NCBI GenBank assembly: GCA_017302635.1
Contig: JAFLCX010000003.1
Coordinates: forward strand, 1-64,000
Direction: 5' to 3'
Source of the DNA: Hyphomicrobiales bacterium
Lineage (GTDB): Bacteria > Pseudomonadota > Alphaproteobacteria > Rhizobiales > Beijerinckiaceae
Length of the DNA stretch: 64,000 nt
The position numbers and the translations under genes were made by a program. Shown in pieces: positions 60,632 through 64,000 of this stretch (position 1 is its first letter; each line of letters begins with the position of its first letter). The notes beneath the pieces were generated by a model, which was not told where the DNA came from, ran no database searches, and was given only the letters and a program-made list of their open reading frames with translations.

Positions 60632-61656
60632 AACCGGAGCCACTTCTCGATGTCGCCGAGCTTTCGAAACGCTACGCGCTTCAGCCCTCCGGCTCGCCAA
60701 TCGCGCGCGCGATCCGTCGCCTGCGGCACGGGCCGGAAGCGGTGCCGAAACTCCACGCGGTCGATGATGTGAGTTTCACGATCGGACGCGGCGAAACGGT
60801 CGGGCTTGTGGGCGAGTCCGGCTGCGGGAAATCAACCCTCGTGCGCCTCATCGCGCGGCTGATCGACGGCAATGAAGGCTCGATCCGGCTTGGGGCAAGC
60901 GAACTCACGCATATTCCGGCGAAGCGTTTCGCCAGCGTCGATGAGCGCGTGAAAATCCAGATGGTGTTTCAGGATGCCGGCGAGAGCATCAACCCGCGCT
61001 ACACGGCCTCCGACGCGATCAGCGATCCCCTTCGCCGATTGCGCGGCCTTTCGGGTGACGCTTTGAGGTCCAAGGTCGAGGAAGCCGCGACCCGCTGCGG
61101 GCTGCCGCTCGAATTGCTCTCGCGCTACCCGCACCAACTCTCGGGCGGTCAGCGCGCACGCGTCGGCATCGCCCGGGCGATCGCGGTCGAGCCGGAACTG
61201 CTGATCCTCGACGAACCCACCGCCGCGCTCGACGTCTCGGTGCAGGTCGTGATCCTGCAGCTTCTCGAAAAGCTCAAGGTCGAACTCGGCATGAGCTACC
61301 TGTTCGTGAGCCATGATCTCAACGTGGTGCGCCTGCTCTGCGATCGCGTGCTGGTGATGTATCTCGGCAAGATCGTCGAAAGCGGCCCGGCGCGCGAGGT
61401 TTTTGCGAACCCTGCCCACCCGTATACCCGCGCGCTCGTGGATGCCGTGCCGGATGCGAAGCGACCGCCAAGCGGGCGCGTTCGCCTCTCCGGCGAGATC
61501 GCGAGCCCGATCGACCCGGATCCGAATACCTGCCGCTTTGTCGGGCGTTGTCCGAAAGCAGAAAGCCTATGCCGGCAGGCCATGCCACGCCTCCAGCCTG
61601 TCCGGCCGGGTCATCAGGCTGCCTGCCATTTTTCCTCCAGCGGACCACAAACATGA
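60628..61656 (+). CDS. Dipeptide-type ABC transporter ATP-binding protein, DppF family
   Basis: This 342-residue ATPase has Walker A GESGCGKST near residue 65, Q-loop QMVFQDAGESINPRYTASD near 112, signature [15 protein letters not shown] near 171, Walker B LLILDEPTAALDVSVQ near 192, and VSHDLNVVRLLCDR near 231. The C-terminal CRFVGRCPKAESLC motif is typical. The ATG at 60628 overlaps the dppD-like stop, and its own stop overlaps atzF as ATGA, so import and hydrolysis are translated together. Confidence 0.9.
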   Translation: MKPEPLLDVAELSKRYALQPSGSPIARAIRRLRHGPEAVPKLHAVDDVSFTIGRGETVGLVGESGCGKSTLVRLIARLIDGNEGSIRLGASELTHIPAKRFASVDERVKIQMVFQDAGESINPRYTASDAISDPLRRLRGLSGDALRSKVEEAATRCGLPLELLSRYPHQLSGGQRARVGIARAIAVEPELLILDEPTAALDVSVQVVILQLLEKLKVELGMSYLFVSHDLNVVRLLCDRVLVMYLGKIVESGPAREVFANPAHPYTRALVDAVPDAKRPPSGRVRLSGEIASPIDPDPNTCRFVGRCPKAESLCRQAMPRLQPVRPGHQAACHFSSSGPQT

Positions 61657-63461
61657 CCGCCCTGCCTGCCGTTTTCACTCTCGCCGCCCTGAACGAGTTC
61701 TATGCAAAGGGCGGCAAGCCCGAGGCGATCATCCGCGAGGTCTACCGGCGGATCGAGGAAGCAGGCGATCCGGGGATTTTCATTTCACTGGCGCCGATGC
61801 ATGAGGCGCTTGCCGCAGCAGCGAGCTTGCCTGAGCGCGACGCCGAAAAACACCCCCTCTGGGGCGTGCCTTTCGCCGCAAAAGACAACATCGACGCAGC
61901 CAAATTCTCCACCACCGCCGCCTGCCCCGGCTTCGCCTACACTCCGGCAAAAGATGCGACCGCGATCGCCAAGGCCCGGGCAGCCGGCGCGATCCTGATC
62001 GGCAAGACCAATCTCGATCAGTTCGCAACAGGGCTCGTGGGCATGCGCTCGCCCTACCCGATCCCGAGGAACGCAATCGATCCGGTGCTGGTGCCGGGCG
62101 GATCATCTTCCGGTTCCGCCGTGGCCGTGGCGCGTGGGCTCGTGACCTTCGCGCTCGGCACCGATACGGCCGGGTCGGGCCGCGTTCCGGCAGCGCTCAA
62201 CAACATCGTCGGGCTGAAGCCAAGTGTTGGCGCGATCTCCACAGCAGGTGTGGTTCCGGCCTGCCGCACGCTTGATTGTGTCTCGATCTTTGCGCTGACA
62301 GTCGAGGACGCCTGGGCCGCTTTCAGCGCGATGGCCGGGCTGGATTTGGCCGACCCTTATTCGAAGTCCGTGCCTTTGTGGATTGCCTCTGCGCCTGAAC
62401 CCTTGCCGGTGATCGGCATTCCACGTCCTGAAGACCTGCGTTTCTTTGGCGATAAGGTTCAGGAAGCCGCATGGAACGATGGCCTCGCCTTGCTTGAACG
62501 ATCGGGCGCGAAGCTCGTTCCAGTTGATTTCGCGCCCTTTTTTGAAACCGCCGCCCTGCTTTATGAAGGGCCGTGGGTGGCCGAACGCCACGCGGCGATC
62601 GCCGATGTCCTGGCGATTGAGCCGGATATCGTACACCCTGTGACGCGCAGGATTGTCGAAGGCGCGAACGGTTTTTCGGCCAGTACCCTGTTCAAGGCGC
62701 AGTATCGCCTCAAGGCCCTGAAGCGCGAGACCGACGCAATCTGGTCGAAGATCTCGATGCTCGCCGTGCCGACAACGCCCGTTTCGCCCACTTTGGCCGA
62801 TCTCGCGGCCGACCCGATCACCCCCAACAGCCGTTGCGGCACCTACACGAACTTCGTGAATCTGCTGGATCTGGCGGCTCTCGCCGTCCCCGGCCCGATG
62901 CGGCGCGACGGGGGCGCGGCGGGACTGACTTTCATCGCGCCTTCCGGGCAGGATGGTCGGCTCGCGGCTTGCGGGCGGGCTTTCCATCAGGCGAGCGGCA
63001 CGACGCTGGGAGCGACGGGCGCTGCATTGCCGAGCGATTTCCAGTTCGTTGCCGGCGCAGACGGTTTGATCGAGATTGTCGTCGTGGGCGCGCACCTCTC
63101 GGGCATGCCGCTCAATCATGAGCTGACGACGAATGGCGGGGTGTTTCGTCGCGCTGTGGCGACAACCGCCGACTACCGTTTTCATGCACTTGCGGGCGGG
63201 CCGCCGAAACGCCCGGGCCTGTTGCGCGTCGCTGACGGAACCGGGTCGCCGGTTCTGACTGAGGTGTGGGGCTTGCCGCCCGATGGTTTCGGGCGTTTTG
63301 TTGCGGGCATTCCGTCGCCTCTCGGCATCGGAACGGTTCGCCTCGCCGATGGCACGAGCCCGAAAGGATTTCTGGTTGAGCCGGAGGGTTTGAACGGCGC
63401 CGCTGATATCTCCCATCTCGGCGGCTGGCGTGCTTTCATCGCGTCACTGAATGCAAAGTGA
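61653..63461 (+). CDS. atzF: Allophanate hydrolase, AtzF type
   Basis: This 602-residue amidase-signature enzyme splits allophanate to ammonia and CO2. The Lys-Ser-Ser triad is at K77 (FAAKDNID), S151 (PGGSSSGSA) and S175 (DTAGSGRVP), each 14 below K91/S165/S189 of Pseudomonas AtzF. The N-terminal amidase domain reaches about residue 440; the rest (MPLNHELTTNGGVFRRAVAT, then AGIPSPLGIGTVRLADG) is the AtzF-specific C-terminal domain. No biotin-dependent urea carboxylase is nearby, so this is not a urea amidolyase. ATG 61653 fits the family N-terminus. Confidence 0.9.
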   Translation: MTALPAVFTLAALNEFYAKGGKPEAIIREVYRRIEEAGDPGIFISLAPMHEALAAAASLPERDAEKHPLWGVPFAAKDNIDAAKFSTTAACPGFAYTPAKDATAIAKARAAGAILIGKTNLDQFATGLVGMRSPYPIPRNAIDPVLVPGGSSSGSAVAVARGLVTFALGTDTAGSGRVPAALNNIVGLKPSVGAISTAGVVPACRTLDCVSIFALTVEDAWAAFSAMAGLDLADPYSKSVPLWIASAPEPLPVIGIPRPEDLRFFGDKVQEAAWNDGLALLERSGAKLVPVDFAPFFETAALLYEGPWVAERHAAIADVLAIEPDIVHPVTRRIVEGANGFSASTLFKAQYRLKALKRETDAIWSKISMLAVPTTPVSPTLADLAADPITPNSRCGTYTNFVNLLDLAALAVPGPMRRDGGAAGLTFIAPSGQDGRLAACGRAFHQASGTTLGATGAALPSDFQFVAGADGLIEIVVVGAHLSGMPLNHELTTNGGVFRRAVATTADYRFHALAGGPPKRPGLLRVADGTGSPVLTEVWGLPPDGFGRFVAGIPSPLGIGTVRLADGTSPKGFLVEPEGLNGAADISHLGGWRAFIASLNAK

Positions 63462-63469
63462 GAGCGGAT

Positions 63470-63670
63470 ATGGTTGAGCCTTTTGACCCCCACGCCTATG
63501 CCGAGATGATGGCTAAAGCGCTGGAATTGCCGCTCCATGAGGCCAATCACGACGAGGTGGCAAGGAACCTTGCCCTCGCGTTCCGCCTCGCACCCCTGTT
63601 TCTCGAATTTCCGTTGCACGATGAGGCCGAGCCCGCGCCAGTCTTCAACGCTCTCGAGGCCCGGACATGA
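63470..63670 (+). CDS. atzG: AtzG-like small subunit (DUF4089) of 1-carboxybiuret hydrolase
   Basis: This 66-residue protein begins MVEPFDPHAYAEMMAKALEL and has a two-helix pattern followed by FLEFPLHDEAEPAPVF, a layout like GatC. In the cyanurate pathway AtzG binds and stabilises AtzE, an arrangement thought to derive from the GatCAB amidotransferase. ATG 63470 has GAGAGCGG upstream; a GTG at 63458 overlapping the atzF stop is an alternative. Its stop overlaps atzE as ATGA. Confidence 0.84.
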   Translation: MVEPFDPHAYAEMMAKALELPLHEANHDEVARNLALAFRLAPLFLEFPLHDEAEPAPVFNALEART

Positions 63671-64000
63671 CCGACTGGACCAGGCAACACGGCCACCTGA
63701 TCGCGCAGGCAATCCGAGCAGGCGAAACCACGGCTTCTGCCGTGATCGAGGCGCATCTGTTGGCGATTGCGCGGCGCAACGCTGAACTCGGCGCTTACAC
63801 CGAGGTCTCGACAGAGCGTGCCCGTGCCAAGGCCGCCGCGGTCGATGCCGCGAGAGCGCGCGGCGAGGCGCTGCCTCCGCTCGCGGGCGTGCCGTTCGCG
63901 GTGAAAAACCTCTACGACATTGCGGGCATCCGCACTCTGGCGGGGTCAAAGATCAACCGCGATCACGCCCCCGCCCGGACCGACGCGACCCTCATCACCC
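63667..64000 (+). CDS. atzE: AtzE-like amidase (1-carboxybiuret hydrolase), 3'-truncated by window edge
   Basis: The first 111 codons of an amidase-signature enzyme are visible: an N-terminal helical part (HGHLIAQAIRAGETTASAVI), then PPLAGVPFAVKNLYDIAG with the catalytic lysine at K80, and KINRDHAPARTDATLI. The serines lie beyond the edge. The start, overlapping the DUF4089 gene, and the order atzF-atzG-atzE identify it. It deaminates 1-carboxybiuret in the cyanuric acid route. GatA-like paralogues are the main alternative, but GatA would not follow DUF4089. Confidence 0.85.
   Translation, partial: MTDWTRQHGHLIAQAIRAGETTASAVIEAHLLAIARRNAELGAYTEVSTERARAKAAAVDAARARGEALPPLAGVPFAVKNLYDIAGIRTLAGSKINRDHAPARTDATLIT

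Noticed and set aside
61653..63461. Urea amidolyase (urea carboxylase fusion)
   Set aside because: No biotin carboxylase or biotinyl domain is present here or nearby; the length and C-terminal domain match AtzF.
1..64000. CRISPR arrays, tRNA/rRNA genes, insertion sequences, phage genes
   Set aside because: I looked for regularly spaced repeats, CCA-ended cloverleaf-like blocks, transposase or integrase motifs and terminal repeats and saw none. A tRNA scan or ISfinder search was not possible here.

Overview
This window is high-GC DNA from a free-living bacterium, most likely an alphaproteobacterium of the Hyphomicrobiales. The evidence is the maf and yacG housekeeping genes, twin-arginine binding proteins, dgcN/dgcA, and many solute-binding proteins of the TRAP, TTT and ABC classes. 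It is almost wall-to-wall coding: no gap between genes exceeds about 265 bases, and I see no rRNA, tRNA, IS element, prophage or CRISPR array. I cannot name the genus.

Bases 1-14,200 are mostly housekeeping. They hold the C-terminal part of a large autotransporter, a stand-alone NAD(P)HX dehydratase, a Uup-type ABC-F ATPase, a HI0933-type flavoprotein, a Cys/Met-metabolism PLP enzyme, an M20 amidohydrolase, a maf-SDR-aldo/keto reductase-yacG run, an esterase and an atypical SDR. Bases 14,240-18,070 are a GntR-controlled TRAP transporter.

Bases 18,090-30,000 form an amino-acid module. A LysR/D-amino-acid-transaminase pair diverges from dgcN-dgcA (D-glutamate to N-acetyl-L-glutamate). Next come Lrp, arginase, ornithine cyclodeaminase, an AstE/aspartoacylase-type deacylase, and a polar amino-acid ABC transporter co-transcribed with an argH-like lyase. 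Read together, D-amino acids could be funnelled to L-glutamate, and arginine to ornithine and proline.

Bases 30,100-43,450 hold LysR regulators, an orphan TTT binding protein with a dehydrogenase, a CaiB/BaiF CoA-transferase, phnD-phnC without phnE, and a Fe3+/2-aminoethylphosphonate-type ABC transporter beside a DeoR regulator.

Bases 43,450-64,000 are the most interesting part: two divergently controlled operons that look like one N-heterocycle (s-triazine or pyrimidine) nitrogen-scavenging system. The leftward ten-gene operon has a cyanurate/barbiturate ring amidohydrolase, two further amidohydrolases, a formamidase-like enzyme, a THI5-type ABC transporter with two binding proteins, an SDR and a cupin. 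The rightward operon has a dipeptide-type ABC transporter coupled by ATGA overlaps to atzF-atzG-atzE (atzE runs off the edge), behind a good match to a sigma-54 promoter. Together they would encode cyanuric acid to 1-carboxybiuret to (dicarboxyurea) to allophanate to ammonia and CO2.
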